Counted from the first letter of the stretch, positions 41,383 through 50,493 are shown. The stretch is 64,000 nucleotides of DNA from Candidatus Desulfosporosinus nitrosoreducens (GCF_030954495.1 NZ_JAVHUW010000047.1:35891-99890), one strand, 5' to 3'. Numbers and translations are program-made. Notes: generated by a model from the letters alone, not told the origin.

Positions 41383-41502
41383 TTAAAAGGGGTTGCACGG
41401 ACTGGGGGGAAAGGGCGGTCTGACCGGATTGAGGAGTCTCCAAATTTCCCAGATAATCAGCGACAATAAAATAATAATGATGATTAATGCTGTCAGAATC
41501 AT
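41383..41502 (-). CDS. 39-residue membrane microprotein
   Basis: Starts MILTALIIIIILLSLIIWEIW, a membrane helix of repeated isoleucine and leucine, and ends in a proline-rich tail RPPFPPSPCNPF. AAGGAGTGAACT places a ribosome site about 7 bases before ATG 41502. Terminator follows. Third minus-strand peptide of this kind in 1.15 kb. Family unknown. Confidence 0.6.
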   Translation of the reverse strand: MILTALIIIIILLSLIIWEIWRLLNPVRPPFPPSPCNPF

Positions 41503-41557
41503 ATAGTTCACTCCTTATATTTAGATCTACATAAGTGCTAGATTCTTAATACATGCT

Positions 41558-41577
41558 ATTCAGCATGTCCGCTGAAT
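41558..41577. promoter_or_regulatory. Inverted repeat between divergent genes
   Basis: ATTCAGC at 41558-41564 and GCTGAAT at 41571-41577, six bases apart, in the gap between the microprotein (minus) and the flavodoxin-like gene (plus). Candidate operator. Confidence 0.35.
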
Positions 41578-41638
41578 GTTCATAGGAAAACATGAATCCT
41601 TACTACAAGACTATCGATCCCGGTTGAAAGGAGTAAAG

Positions 41639-42229
41639 ATGTCTAAAAAGATATTAATCATTAATGGAAGTTATAAAAAAGATGGCAATACAATGACTGC
41701 TATACGCTGGGTACAAGAGGGGATGAATTTTAAAGGAGCAGCGTCTGAAATAATCAATATTTCATCAGTTAAGAATAGATATAGTGGGTGTATCGGTTGT
41801 AGAAGATGTAAAATTTCTGATGAGTATAAATGCTTCGCTAATGACGACGCGGCTCGTATTGTTTTGGAAATGCCCAACTATGACGTAGTTGTGTTTGCCA
41901 CCCCAGTATATTTTGGACATTTTTCCGCACAAATGAAGAGTCTTATCGACCGTATGTACAGTCATATTAAAATAATAAATGGTGAGCATGTGGTTAATCC
42001 TTTATTCAAAAATCTAGCAATTGGGTTAATTGCTACAGCGGGTTCCGATTATCCTAACGGTTTGTCACTTTTATCGAAATACATGAAAGAATTAATAGCT
42101 GGTTTTGGCAATGATCTCCATCAGCTTTTAGTCCCAGGTTGCACTGTTGATCCCAAGGATTTGAAGATGAGAACTGAAATCAGGGAAAAGGCTGAAACAT
42201 TTGGTCAAGATTTAGCAAGTAGAAGTTAG
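41639..42229 (+). CDS. Flavodoxin-like NAD(P)H-dependent oxidoreductase
   Basis: 196 residues. KILIINGSYKKDGNTM at the N-terminus is the FMN-phosphate loop; YSGCIGCRRCKISDEYKC near residue 45 is a cysteine group like that of iron-sulfur flavoproteins; VVFATPVYFGHFSAQMKSLIDR is the second flavin-binding segment. It reduces small electron acceptors or quinones with FMN; whether the cysteines hold a 4Fe-4S cluster is uncertain. ATG 41639 with GAAAGGAG 5 bases before. Confidence 0.85.
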   Translation: MSKKILIINGSYKKDGNTMTAIRWVQEGMNFKGAASEIINISSVKNRYSGCIGCRRCKISDEYKCFANDDAARIVLEMPNYDVVVFATPVYFGHFSAQMKSLIDRMYSHIKIINGEHVVNPLFKNLAIGLIATAGSDYPNGLSLLSKYMKELIAGFGNDLHQLLVPGCTVDPKDLKMRTEIREKAETFGQDLASRS

Positions 42230-42261
42230 CTTAGATATTTAAGCAAAAGGGGATTGGCATA

Positions 42262-42750
42262 ATGGATATTAAAATTAGAAGAGTATCTGCGGCAGACTTG
42301 GACGCAGTAACAGAAGTTGAAGCAAGCTGTTTTCCGGAGGCGGAGGCTGCTGCGAAAGCATCATTCGAACAACGAATTAAGACATTTCCAGAAAGTTTTT
42401 TTGTAGCAGAAATTGCTGGAAAAATAATTGGCTTTATCAACGGGTGTATAAGCAATGAAACAACTATCTGTGATGAGCTGTTTAGTGATGCTACTCTACA
42501 TGTTCCCAATGGGGATTACCAGACTATTTTCGGACTTGATGTGATTTTGGATTATCGCAATCAAGGAATTGCGGCACAGCTAATGAATCATTTGATAGAG
42601 GTATCAAGATTAGCAGGCCGCAAGGGTGTTATTTTAACGTGCAAAGAGAAGCTTATTCGCTACTATTCAAAGTTTGGGTTTGAAAATAAAGGTGTTTCGA
42701 GCTCAGGACACGGCGGTGCTGAATGGTATGATATGATTTTAAAGTTTTAA
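42262..42750 (+). CDS. GNAT family N-acetyltransferase
   Basis: 162 residues. GNAT fold with LDVILDYRNQGIAAQLMNHLI (acetyl-CoA pyrophosphate loop Q/R-x-x-G-x-A) and a C-terminal YYSKFGFENKGVS. Substrate unknown. AAAAGGGGA upstream of ATG 42262. First of several acetyltransferases in this region. Confidence 0.88.
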   Translation: MDIKIRRVSAADLDAVTEVEASCFPEAEAAAKASFEQRIKTFPESFFVAEIAGKIIGFINGCISNETTICDELFSDATLHVPNGDYQTIFGLDVILDYRNQGIAAQLMNHLIEVSRLAGRKGVILTCKEKLIRYYSKFGFENKGVSSSGHGGAEWYDMILKF

Positions 42751-42897
42751 CCACGTCACTCAATATCTACATGGTTTTCCTAAACCAAAGATTTAGCAGG
42801 GGCCTTCAATAATTCTTGTTATTTATTATAGCGGGACGTTCTGCGGCTCTTTATTCATTATTCAGCCATAAGTAATATTTGATATTTGGAGGATGTT

Positions 42898-43965
42898 GTG
42901 TATTTAGTAAGTGCTTGTCTTGTGGGAATTAATTGTAGATATGACGGCAAAAGTATAATAAACTTGGAGATAGAAGAACTTGTCAGAAACGGAAAGGCTA
43001 TTGCATTATGTCCTGAAGTGATCGCCGGTCTAAATATTCCGAGGGATAGCTGCGAAATTATAGAGACTGACGATGATGAAAAAAAGGTTATCAGCAAAGA
43101 GAAGAAGGATTTCACGGCAGCTTTTAAGGACGGAGCACAGAAAACATTGGCCCTCGCTAAAATCATTGGTATAAAAACTGCCATATTAAAATCAAGAAGT
43201 CCCTCTTGCGGATGTGGTCAGGTCTACGATGGGAAGTTTAATGGAACTTTGAAAAAGGGAAATGGCCTTACTGCCGACCTACTCATTAAAAACGGTATTA
43301 GGGTTTATACCGAAGAAAATTATAAGGAAATATTCGGCGCAGGCTTGAATTCAGGTGTCCCTTATGAAGCCGAAAAATTTATGAAGGAGAGTAGTGGAGT
43401 CATGTTGATACCTATTGGCACTATGCAGATTGAAACAGAAAGATTAGTTTTGAGGAAATTCCAATATACAGACGATGAAGACATGTTAAAATACTGGGTT
43501 AGTGATCCTGAAATTCAGTCAATGTACTCTGAACCAGTTTACACAACAAAGCAGGATGTTAAAGAATTGCTTGATAAATATATCAGTGCTTATGAAAAAG
43601 ATAATTATTATAGATGGGCTATTATCTTAAAAGAGACAGGTGAATGTATAGGACAGATTGCCTATTTTTTGGTAGATAACAATAATCATTTTGCAGAAAT
43701 AGAATACTGCATCGGGAGGCATTTCCAGAGAAAGGGGCTTGCCACTGAAGCTACCAAAGCTATTATTCACTATGGATTTTATAAAATGAATTTACATAAA
43801 GTGCAAATATGTCATAAATCCATAAATATCCCTTCTCGAAAAGTCATCGAAAAATGTGGATTTGTTTATGAGGGAACGTTACGAGACTTTTTTTATATGG
43901 ATGGCCGATATGTAGATAGATTATATTATTCAATATTAAAAAATGAATTTATAGGATTGAAGTAA
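42898..43965 (+). CDS. DUF523 (TudS-like) domain fused to RimJ/RimL-type acetyltransferase
   Basis: 355 residues, two domains in one reading frame. Residues 1-150: DUF523, with YLVSACLVGINCRYDG, LCPEVIAG, and KSRSPSCGCGQVYDG holding the cysteines that in TudS proteins bind a 4Fe-4S cluster for thiouracil desulfuration. Residues 175-355: GNAT with IETERLVLRKFQYTD, EYCIGRHFQRKGLATEATKA and EKCGFVYEGTLRD. Start GTG 42898, close to GGAGGA (42888-42893); DUF523 proteins normally begin exactly here. A fusion is unusual in my knowledge; a lost stop between two formerly separate genes is the alternative. Confidence 0.82.
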   Translation: MYLVSACLVGINCRYDGKSIINLEIEELVRNGKAIALCPEVIAGLNIPRDSCEIIETDDDEKKVISKEKKDFTAAFKDGAQKTLALAKIIGIKTAILKSRSPSCGCGQVYDGKFNGTLKKGNGLTADLLIKNGIRVYTEENYKEIFGAGLNSGVPYEAEKFMKESSGVMLIPIGTMQIETERLVLRKFQYTDDEDMLKYWVSDPEIQSMYSEPVYTTKQDVKELLDKYISAYEKDNYYRWAIILKETGECIGQIAYFLVDNNNHFAEIEYCIGRHFQRKGLATEATKAIIHYGFYKMNLHKVQICHKSINIPSRKVIEKCGFVYEGTLRDFFYMDGRYVDRLYYSILKNEFIGLK

Positions 43966-43993
43966 TTTACATGATTTAAGAAGGAATCCTTTA

Positions 43994-44479
43994 ATGAAAA
44001 TATCTTTAACCAAAGCAGAGTTGAAAGATGCTGGAACTATTCATGCTATGCAAATTGAATCATTTATGCCGTTATTGCTGAGATATCAGGATTTTGCAAC
44101 CAGTCCTGCAAATGAGCCGATAGAGAAAGTAATTACCCGAATTAGTCAGTATTTTACAGACTATTATATGATTAAAAGCAACGGGATTATTGTAGGTGGT
44201 ATTAGAATAGTAAAAATGGACTGCCATCGTTATCGTATCAGTCCTATTTTTATCTTGCCTGAGTACCAAGGAAAAGGAATTGCTCAAATAGTGTTTCAAA
44301 TGGTTGAAAACTTATATTGTGATGCAAAAGTGTGGGAGCTGGATACTCTATTAGAAGAACGCGGAAACTGTTATCTATATGAGAAATTGGGCTATAAACC
44401 TGGTAAAACCAGACCAATAAACAGCAAAATGACCTTGGTGTTTTATGAAAAGTATCTAATCACTCCAGGAGAAATTTAA
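43994..44479 (+). CDS. GNAT family N-acetyltransferase
   Basis: 161 residues. RISPIFILPEYQGKGIAQIVFQMVE is the acetyl-CoA binding segment and RGNCYLYEKLGYKPGK the C-terminal motif. AAGAAGGA lies upstream of ATG 43994. Substrate unknown; 28 bases after the DUF523-GNAT fusion. Confidence 0.85.
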   Translation: MKISLTKAELKDAGTIHAMQIESFMPLLLRYQDFATSPANEPIEKVITRISQYFTDYYMIKSNGIIVGGIRIVKMDCHRYRISPIFILPEYQGKGIAQIVFQMVENLYCDAKVWELDTLLEERGNCYLYEKLGYKPGKTRPINSKMTLVFYEKYLITPGEI

Positions 44480-44605
44480 TTTTCCGTTTTCCTAAAAGAA
44501 AGCCATTTTGGAGGAAACGGGTTGAATGGGAGTGAAGGGCTACTGGGTAACATGAACTTTAGATAGGATGCTTTTGTGATGATCTTAACAAGAAGAAAGG
44601 TTAAT

Positions 44606-45214
44606 ATGATTTTCAAAGGGTTTAAATTTGGGATATTATTGCAATTGGCAATTGGACCGGTTTGTTTATTTATATTTAAAATTGGAGGTAATAAAGGATT
44701 TATAGGCGCTGAAATTGGTGTATCAGGTGTAACTCTGGCCGATGCATTTTATATAGTATTAGCAATATCCGGAATAGCCTCCTGTGTGGAACGAGAAAGA
44801 GTAAAGAACATCTTCAAAATTATGGGGGCATTAATCGTCGCCATATTTGGGTTACAAGCTGTAATTGGGGTCTTCGGGCTGAAAATACTACCCAATATAA
44901 ATCTATTTAATGAGATGAATTTCGGAAGTTTATTTTTAGAAAGCATAGTAATAACTGCATCTAACCCCTTAACCATATTATTCTGGGCTGGAGTATTTTC
45001 CACTAAAATAGTTGAAGAAGGATTACAGCGCAGAGAAATCTATCTATTTGGTTTTGGTTCGGTTTTATCGACAGCATTCTTTTTGACAATAATTGCTGCA
45101 ATAGGCAGCGTCACAAGATATTTTTTACCAATGGAAATAATTTCGCTGTTAAACTTAGTGGTAGGAATAGTGCTGATAGGTTTTGCGCTAAAAATAATTG
45201 CTAAGAAGAGATAG
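44606..45214 (+). CDS. LysE family exporter
   Basis: 202 residues and about six membrane segments. GFKFGILLQLAIGPVCLFIFKIGGNKGF at the start matches the LysE/RhtB/ArgO pattern (G-x-x-x-x-x-x-GP), followed by DAFYIVLAISGIA and SNPLTILFWAGVF. Exports an amino acid or small metabolite. ATG 44606 with AAGAAAGG 5 bases before; the earlier ATG 44576 lacks a site. Confidence 0.83.
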   Translation: MIFKGFKFGILLQLAIGPVCLFIFKIGGNKGFIGAEIGVSGVTLADAFYIVLAISGIASCVERERVKNIFKIMGALIVAIFGLQAVIGVFGLKILPNINLFNEMNFGSLFLESIVITASNPLTILFWAGVFSTKIVEEGLQRREIYLFGFGSVLSTAFFLTIIAAIGSVTRYFLPMEIISLLNLVVGIVLIGFALKIIAKKR

Positions 45215-45314
45215 ATAACAAGGATGTGGATCAGATGTCATCATTGCATGAAGGTTGCAACAGGGGCGAAGATTTATTGGGAAATAATATTTGTTTAAGG
45301 GAAAGAGGATCTTA

Positions 45315-46043
45315 ATGAAAAGTTTTTTTGTTGACAATAAAACTGTGAAAATCCACGTGCTTGAAAATGGGACACAATCCAGCAAAACACCGTCATTACT
45401 GGTAATTGGCGGACTTTGGGAGCCTGCCGAGAGGGCAATTCCTGTACTCTCTGGCTTGGGAAGTCATGTTGTTGCCTTAAGTTTACGTGGCCGTGGCTTA
45501 AGTTCGACTCCGGCGGCTGGTTATGATCTTGACGATCATCTCTCGGATATTGATACCGTTGTTAAGCATTGCCAGCTTCAAAACTATTGTGTTCTTGGGT
45601 TCTCACGTGGCGGAGCCTATGCACTGGGCTGGAGTTTGAAAAACCAGCAGAAAATGAGAGGACTGATTATAGTTGATCAGCCGGCGGTACATGTGAAATA
45701 CAATTTGGATTATGTGGAATACTGGTCAAACCTAGTGTACTTAGATGTTCCGATTCTCAATTTCATGCGCCGCCAAGCGCTTGAAGGACTTGCGAGCGAT
45801 GCACATGACATTGATTTTTCGCCTGAGTTATCAAAATTGCAGATTCCTGTTACTCTTTTCGTTGGGAGGAACAATGAGGCTAAAATCGCATCGAATATTT
45901 CTGATGAAATTCTGAAATTGTACACTAAAGCGATACCATCTTGTGAAGTGGTCGAATTCTTTCAGTCGGGGCATATGATTCCCGATGAAGAACAGCAAAA
46001 GTACATAACAGAAATTGCTTCATTTATAAGAAAGCTGGAATAA
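45315..46043 (+). CDS. Alpha/beta hydrolase
   Basis: 242 residues. Nucleophile elbow GFSRGGAYAL near residue 95 (Ser), oxyanion GGLWEPAERA, late acid near VGRNNEAK and His in QSGHMIPDEE. Substrate unknown; esterase or haloalkane-type activities are possible. GAAAGAGG precedes ATG 45315. Confidence 0.85.
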   Translation: MKSFFVDNKTVKIHVLENGTQSSKTPSLLVIGGLWEPAERAIPVLSGLGSHVVALSLRGRGLSSTPAAGYDLDDHLSDIDTVVKHCQLQNYCVLGFSRGGAYALGWSLKNQQKMRGLIIVDQPAVHVKYNLDYVEYWSNLVYLDVPILNFMRRQALEGLASDAHDIDFSPELSKLQIPVTLFVGRNNEAKIASNISDEILKLYTKAIPSCEVVEFFQSGHMIPDEEQQKYITEIASFIRKLE

Positions 46044-46124
46044 AAATAAAGAACTGGTTTGCGAGAAGCCAAGGCCAATTCCTGAATCATAAATCTACAG
46101 TTAGGAGCGTTGGGAGGTGTTGAT

Positions 46125-46556
46125 TTGGAAATTGCCATAAGAAAATGTGAACTTCGGGATTTGTCAGAGATAGTTTTATTGAACAAAAAGGAAATGGGTT
46201 ATGATTACCCCGTTGAAGATACAAAAGTTCAATTAGCTCGTATGCTAAAGGACAGCAACCATCGAATATATGTAGCCACCGTAGACGATAGAGTAGCAGG
46301 ATATGTTCACGCCAATAATTATGATTTACTGTATGCACCGCCTATGAAAAATATTATGGGAATCGCCGTTTCATCTGATTATAGAAAAATCGGTATTGGG
46401 AAAATGTTATTGAATGAGGTAGAGAAATGGGCGCGGGATACAGGTGCAGGTGTCCGCTTGGTATCCGGAGCAACAAGAACCGGAGCACATGCATTTTATT
46501 CCGCTTGTGGATATACTTGCAATAAAGAGCAGAAAAATTTCAGTAAGAGGTTTTAA
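46125..46556 (+). CDS. GNAT family N-acetyltransferase
   Basis: 143 residues. MGIAVSSDYRKIGIGKMLLNEVEKWA carries the acetyl-CoA loop; RTGAHAFYSACGYTCNKEQ ends the fold. Its sequence resembles aminoglycoside 6'-type or ribosomal-type small GNATs, but no specific call is safe. Start TTG 46125 with GGGAGG 7 bases before; TTG 46110 overlaps the site. Confidence 0.83.
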   Translation: MEIAIRKCELRDLSEIVLLNKKEMGYDYPVEDTKVQLARMLKDSNHRIYVATVDDRVAGYVHANNYDLLYAPPMKNIMGIAVSSDYRKIGIGKMLLNEVEKWARDTGAGVRLVSGATRTGAHAFYSACGYTCNKEQKNFSKRF

Positions 46557-46647
46557 ATTGATTTGTTCAGTTCCCACAAATTACCGTCAATTATAATGTA
46601 TCATCAGGTTGCCGACATTAGAAAAGTACATTGGGGGCAGTTTATCT

Positions 46648-46656
46648 TGATATAAT
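46648..46656 (+). promoter_or_regulatory. Extended -10 promoter
   Basis: TGATATAAT at 46648-46656 (TGnTATAAT), 69 bases before the YcaQ-like gene. Confidence 0.5.
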
Positions 46657-46724
46657 AGTGTTATCGGTGGGATAAGCCCTGTTAAATGTGCAGGGGGTAT
46701 CACTCTCTGGTTTAGAGGTTCAAA

Positions 46725-47951
46725 TTGATGCGATTGCTTATAAAGAATAAGGCTGGTGCCAGAATGATCAGATTGACAAACCGCCAGGCACGGCAATTTA
46801 TGTTGCTGAAGCATGGTCTGCTAGGCGAATATAAATTCATAGGAAAGCAAGGTGTATTGGATTTTGTTCGTCAGGCAGGCTGTATTCAATACGATCCTAT
46901 TGATGTTTGCGGCAAAAATTCCGAACTTGTGCTGCAGCCGCGAGTCAAGGGATTTAGCAAGGGAATGCTCGGCGAGTTGCTGTATAAGGAGAGAAGCTTA
47001 GTCGATTATCCTGATAAAAACCTCGCTATTATCTCTGTTGAGGATTGGCCGTATTTTGAAAGGTATAGGCAAGCTGCCCGACAACATGAGGAACAATATC
47101 CTGAAATGTGCGCTTTGACAGAGCAAGTGCGTGCTCATATTCAAAATAAGGGCGCACTCTGTTCGGGCGATTTCAAATTGGATGGAAATTTCTTTTGGAG
47201 GTCGGCAATCCATTGGAGCGGCGGAAATAATTCATCCCGTTCAGTATTGGAACAGATGTATTCAACAGGTGAGTTGATTATCCACCACAAAAAAGGTACG
47301 CGAAAATACTACGATATAGCCGGTAAATATATACGGGCGAGTTTATTGAATGCTCCTGAGCCGTTGTCTGACGAGCTTGAACATCAAAAATGGCGAGTAT
47401 TGCGCCGGATTGGCTCTGTCGGCCTTTTATGGAATCGTCCCTCCGATGCGTGGCTGAATATATGGGGACTGAAAGCGGACGAGCGTAACGAGGTTTTTTG
47501 CCAGCTGTCAAATGAAGCAAAAATAATAGCTGTTACCGTTGACCAGATGAAAGACATGTTGTACTGCTGTGCGGAGGACTTGCCGCTGATTGAAGCCGTT
47601 CTGAAAAATCCGGAGCCGAAATCCCGCTGTGAGCTGATTGCCCCGCTGGATAATTTTATGTGGGACCGAAAACTTATAAATAAATTGTTCGGCTTTGATT
47701 ACACATGGGAAATTTACACGCCTATAAACAAACGCAAATTTGGCTATTATGTTTTGCCTCTATTGTATGGGGAGAACTTCATCGGACGTGTTGAGGCAAT
47801 AGTGGAGCGAAAAACTAAGACACTTGTTGTCAAAAATATCTGGTATGAAAACGCTGTAAAACAGACTAAAAAACAGCGCGCAGCCTTGGCTGATTGTGTG
47901 GGGAGATTTGCGACATTTAATGGGTGCCAGACCATTTCCATTCAAAGATAA
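46725..47951 (+). CDS. YcaQ-like winged-helix DNA glycosylase (HTH_42)
   Basis: 408 residues. RLTNRQARQFMLLKHGLLG near the start and, in the C-terminal part, CELIAPLDNFMWDRKLINKLFGFDYTWEIYTP and KRKFGYYVLPLLYGENFIGRVE, the conserved blocks of the YcaQ/AlkX family, which unhooks interstrand DNA crosslinks in E. coli. The catalytic QxD-like motif region of YcaQ is not clear to me here. ATG 46725 has AGAGG 9 bases before; ATG 46764 would give the commoner family start. Confidence 0.8.
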   Translation: MMRLLIKNKAGARMIRLTNRQARQFMLLKHGLLGEYKFIGKQGVLDFVRQAGCIQYDPIDVCGKNSELVLQPRVKGFSKGMLGELLYKERSLVDYPDKNLAIISVEDWPYFERYRQAARQHEEQYPEMCALTEQVRAHIQNKGALCSGDFKLDGNFFWRSAIHWSGGNNSSRSVLEQMYSTGELIIHHKKGTRKYYDIAGKYIRASLLNAPEPLSDELEHQKWRVLRRIGSVGLLWNRPSDAWLNIWGLKADERNEVFCQLSNEAKIIAVTVDQMKDMLYCCAEDLPLIEAVLKNPEPKSRCELIAPLDNFMWDRKLINKLFGFDYTWEIYTPINKRKFGYYVLPLLYGENFIGRVEAIVERKTKTLVVKNIWYENAVKQTKKQRAALADCVGRFATFNGCQTISIQR

Positions 47952-48018
47952 AGCTGTCCCATTTTAATTCCGAACGAACCGCATCCATAATTTCATAAGG
48001 AATGGTGTTTCTGGTCAT
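47917..48018 (-). CDS. Possible 33-residue gene or gene remnant
   Basis: Minus-strand reading MTRNTIPYEIMDAVRSEL, ending FEWKWSGTH, with a clean GGAGG about 6 bases before ATG 48018. It overlaps the 3' end of the YcaQ-like gene antisense. It may be the broken N-terminus of a lost gene rather than a working peptide gene. Confidence 0.3.
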   Translation of the reverse strand: MTRNTIPYEIMDAVRSELKWDSFIFEWKWSGTH

Positions 48019-48159
48019 AATGCCTCCATGAATGTTTACTTTTCATATATTAAAGGTAAAGGGAAATACCGCTGACAGGACAAATCAGTATCCGATGCAA
48101 GCCGAAAATAAAGGAGTCCGGGAAGTCGGCTATCAGGACGCTGCCGGCAGCCTAATAGC

Positions 48160-48336
48160 GATTCTTGCGCGGGTTATAGGATTGTGGTTCTTTTATACGG
48201 AGTGAGCCGGGGTAAAATTAACGAGCGTTTTCGGACGCTCTTTTTGTGTACTTATTGCAGGAGACAGGGGCTAATTGTGGAATTAGTGATATGTTGAGAT
48301 GCCCAATGTAGCCACGCCTGGAGCGGTGGGGAGTTG
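48160..48336 (+). repeat. Duplicated structured leader element, copy A
   Basis: Matches 53230-53404 in the same orientation over about 175 bp at roughly 65-70%. Contains a terminator (GAGCGT 48223-48228, ACGCTC 48235-48240, T5), then CTAATT-GTGG-AATTAG near 48271-48286. In copy B that second hairpin is CTGATT-GTGG-AATCAG, so an A-T pair is replaced by G-C on both sides. Each copy lies directly before a gene for an unknown membrane protein. It may be a structured leader RNA or a decayed mobile element. Confidence 0.65.
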
Positions 48337-48341
48337 ATAGG

Positions 48342-48689
48342 ATGCCGACCTTTGTTGCCTTTGGGTCACTTGGTGTAGCGTTACTGACATTTCTCTTGGG
48401 AATATTGCATAATCCAAAGTGGTACTATATTTCCGCCTTAATGATGTATATTTTCAGCTTCATGACCGGATTTTCAATTGGCTATTATGTACTCAGCGTA
48501 ACTTTCGTCCTGCTTGCACTTGCTCTGGTCCATTCGATAGTCAAGGTTAAACGGAGCGTGTGGAATGTTCTGTTGTCTTCCGTTGCCCTGATAGTCGGAT
48601 ATGTCTTTTGGTTAATAATAAGTTCATATATACCATATTCACAGTTCTATTGGCCGGTTGTCACTATTCTTCGTCAATTTGGGTTATAA
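48342..48689 (+). CDS. Four-span membrane protein, unknown
   Basis: 115 residues, four hydrophobic segments with a basic loop (KVKRSVW) between the third and fourth. Not recognised. The start ATG 48342 lies right after the duplicated leader element; GGTGGGGAG serves as the ribosome site about 10 bases before. Possibly an exporter subunit or immunity-type protein, but nothing in the sequence shows this. Confidence 0.6.
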   Translation: MPTFVAFGSLGVALLTFLLGILHNPKWYYISALMMYIFSFMTGFSIGYYVLSVTFVLLALALVHSIVKVKRSVWNVLLSSVALIVGYVFWLIISSYIPYSQFYWPVVTILRQFGL

Positions 48690-48796
48690 ATTCAGCACAT
48701 TTGCCCAATTTTAAAGATAGAGGGGGACAAGACTACGGAAGAACGTATGAATATTGTCATTAGGAAACTTTCGACAATCTGGCAGGGGAGAAAATA

Positions 48797-49411
48797 ATGG
48801 AGAAGAAAACAGTGGTTGCCCTTGGTGATAGTATCTCCATACACTACAGCCCTTTTCTGAAAGATATGATCAGCAGTAGGTTTGAGTACCGGCAAAAAAG
48901 ACAGGTTGGGGATGCTTTTAAGGATTTGGATCAACCTAAGGGCGCTAATGCAGGTGACAGTAACTTGGTTCTGGAGTATTTAAGAGATGAAGATAAAAAA
49001 GGCGAAAGCTATGATATCTTGCTCATCAATTGCGGATTGCATGATATAAGGGTAGAGCGAAGGACCCATCAAATTCAAACTGGGAAAAAGCAGTATTTGG
49101 ATAATTTGAACCGAATTTGTGAAGTCGCTTTGAAAATGTCACAAAGAGTGTTTTGGATTTCTACCACTCCGGTTGTTGACAGAATCCACAATCATAGAGC
49201 GGAAGGATTTTTAAGATACGGAAAAGATGTTGTAAGCTATAACAATTTGGCTGAGATAGTAATGGATAATTATCAAATATCCATCTTTGATTTATTTTCC
49301 TTTACTAAAAGCCTGGGGACTGATATCTATTATGACCATGTACACTTTACAGAAGAAGTAAGGGCATTACAGGCTGCTTTTATTTCCGGATGTTTATTTA
49401 GTATGGGGTAA
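48797..49411 (+). CDS. SGNH/GDSL family hydrolase
   Basis: 204 residues. VVALGDSISIHYSP (block I, GDS with the catalytic Ser), LLINCGLHDIRV (block III, Gly-x-Asn-like) and YYDHVHFTEE (block V, DxxH). No signal peptide, so cytoplasmic; an esterase or acyl hydrolase. Substrate unknown. CAGGGGAG precedes ATG 48797. Confidence 0.85.
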   Translation: MEKKTVVALGDSISIHYSPFLKDMISSRFEYRQKRQVGDAFKDLDQPKGANAGDSNLVLEYLRDEDKKGESYDILLINCGLHDIRVERRTHQIQTGKKQYLDNLNRICEVALKMSQRVFWISTTPVVDRIHNHRAEGFLRYGKDVVSYNNLAEIVMDNYQISIFDLFSFTKSLGTDIYYDHVHFTEEVRALQAAFISGCLFSMG

Positions 49412-49566
49412 GAAAGTAGACACGCTGATTATAATGCTATATCAAGAACCCGAATCCGGCAGCCACAGTCATTTCGCCGATACCCAGTTACCACGCCGTT
49501 GCGCCTTGCCAAGCTCAAGAAGAAATAACCACCTTGAATGGTAACCTGTTATTATGAGGTGTCCCT

Positions 49567-50493
49567 ATGAAAATTGATAGATTATTTGGCATTACGATTT
49601 TTTTGATAAATCATAGCCGTGTTAGCGCCAAAGTTCTCAGTGAAAGATTTGAAGTCTCGCTGAGAACAATCCAGCGCGACATAGATACGTTATGTCAGGC
49701 GGGAATTCCTATTGTCTCCGCTTATGGTTCGGGTGGCGGGTACGAAATCCTTGACAGCTTTAAAATGGAGCGGCAGGTTGCCGGGCAAATTGATTATTCT
49801 TTTATCATCACAGCGCTAAGGGGCCTGGCCTCCGCTTATCCCAATCCGATGGCTGAGGCTACGCTGGAGAAAATCATTTCCTTATCTCCAAAGCAAGGAT
49901 CAGACTTGCAGGTTTTTCTTGATTTTAGTGTTTTGAAAGAGGGGAGAGATACTGACCCCAAACTGAAAATGCTTGAGAAAGCTATTGAGTCAAAATGCCT
50001 TGTTTTCTTTGAGTACACCAATTCGGAAAATCTTATTTCTGAACCAAACGTTGAGCCCATAGCGCTGACTTACAAATGGTATGCCTGGTACTTGCTGGGC
50101 TATTCGCTTGTAAAAGAGGATTATCGCTTGTATAAGCTGCTCCGTATGAGGAACATTCAATTGACTGACCGGAAAATTTCTCATGAGCACGATTCCGCGG
50201 ATATGATTTTTGAGCGGAATGAAAACAACGACAGCAGGAATTATCTTGATATTCGCCTGTTCTGCAAGGCGGAGGCCAAAATGCAAACCATTGAATATCT
50301 GAATGGTGTAATTGAAGCAGAACAGGAAAACGGCGATTTTGTCATGAAGCTGCATTTACCTGAGAATGAGCAGTTTTGGTTTGGCACGTTGCTTTCCCTG
50401 GGAAACCTTGTCCAAATCATCGAGCCGGAAAGCCTAAAGGACCGGCTTTGCACCAAGTGTAAGGAAATATTAAAACTTTACCCGAATTTATGA
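49567..50493 (+). CDS. WYL-domain transcriptional regulator (YafY type)
   Basis: 308 residues. N-terminal DeoR-like winged helix: INHSRVSAKVLSERFEVSLRTIQRDIDTLCQAGIPIVS. A middle WYL domain with LTYKWYAWYLLGYSL and YRLYKLLRMRNI, thought to bind nucleotides or oligonucleotides. Such regulators control DNA damage, phage defence or metabolite genes. GAGGTG precedes ATG 49567. No divergent target; the acetyltransferase after it (55 bases) may be in the same unit. Confidence 0.9.
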   Translation: MKIDRLFGITIFLINHSRVSAKVLSERFEVSLRTIQRDIDTLCQAGIPIVSAYGSGGGYEILDSFKMERQVAGQIDYSFIITALRGLASAYPNPMAEATLEKIISLSPKQGSDLQVFLDFSVLKEGRDTDPKLKMLEKAIESKCLVFFEYTNSENLISEPNVEPIALTYKWYAWYLLGYSLVKEDYRLYKLLRMRNIQLTDRKISHEHDSADMIFERNENNDSRNYLDIRLFCKAEAKMQTIEYLNGVIEAEQENGDFVMKLHLPENEQFWFGTLLSLGNLVQIIEPESLKDRLCTKCKEILKLYPNL

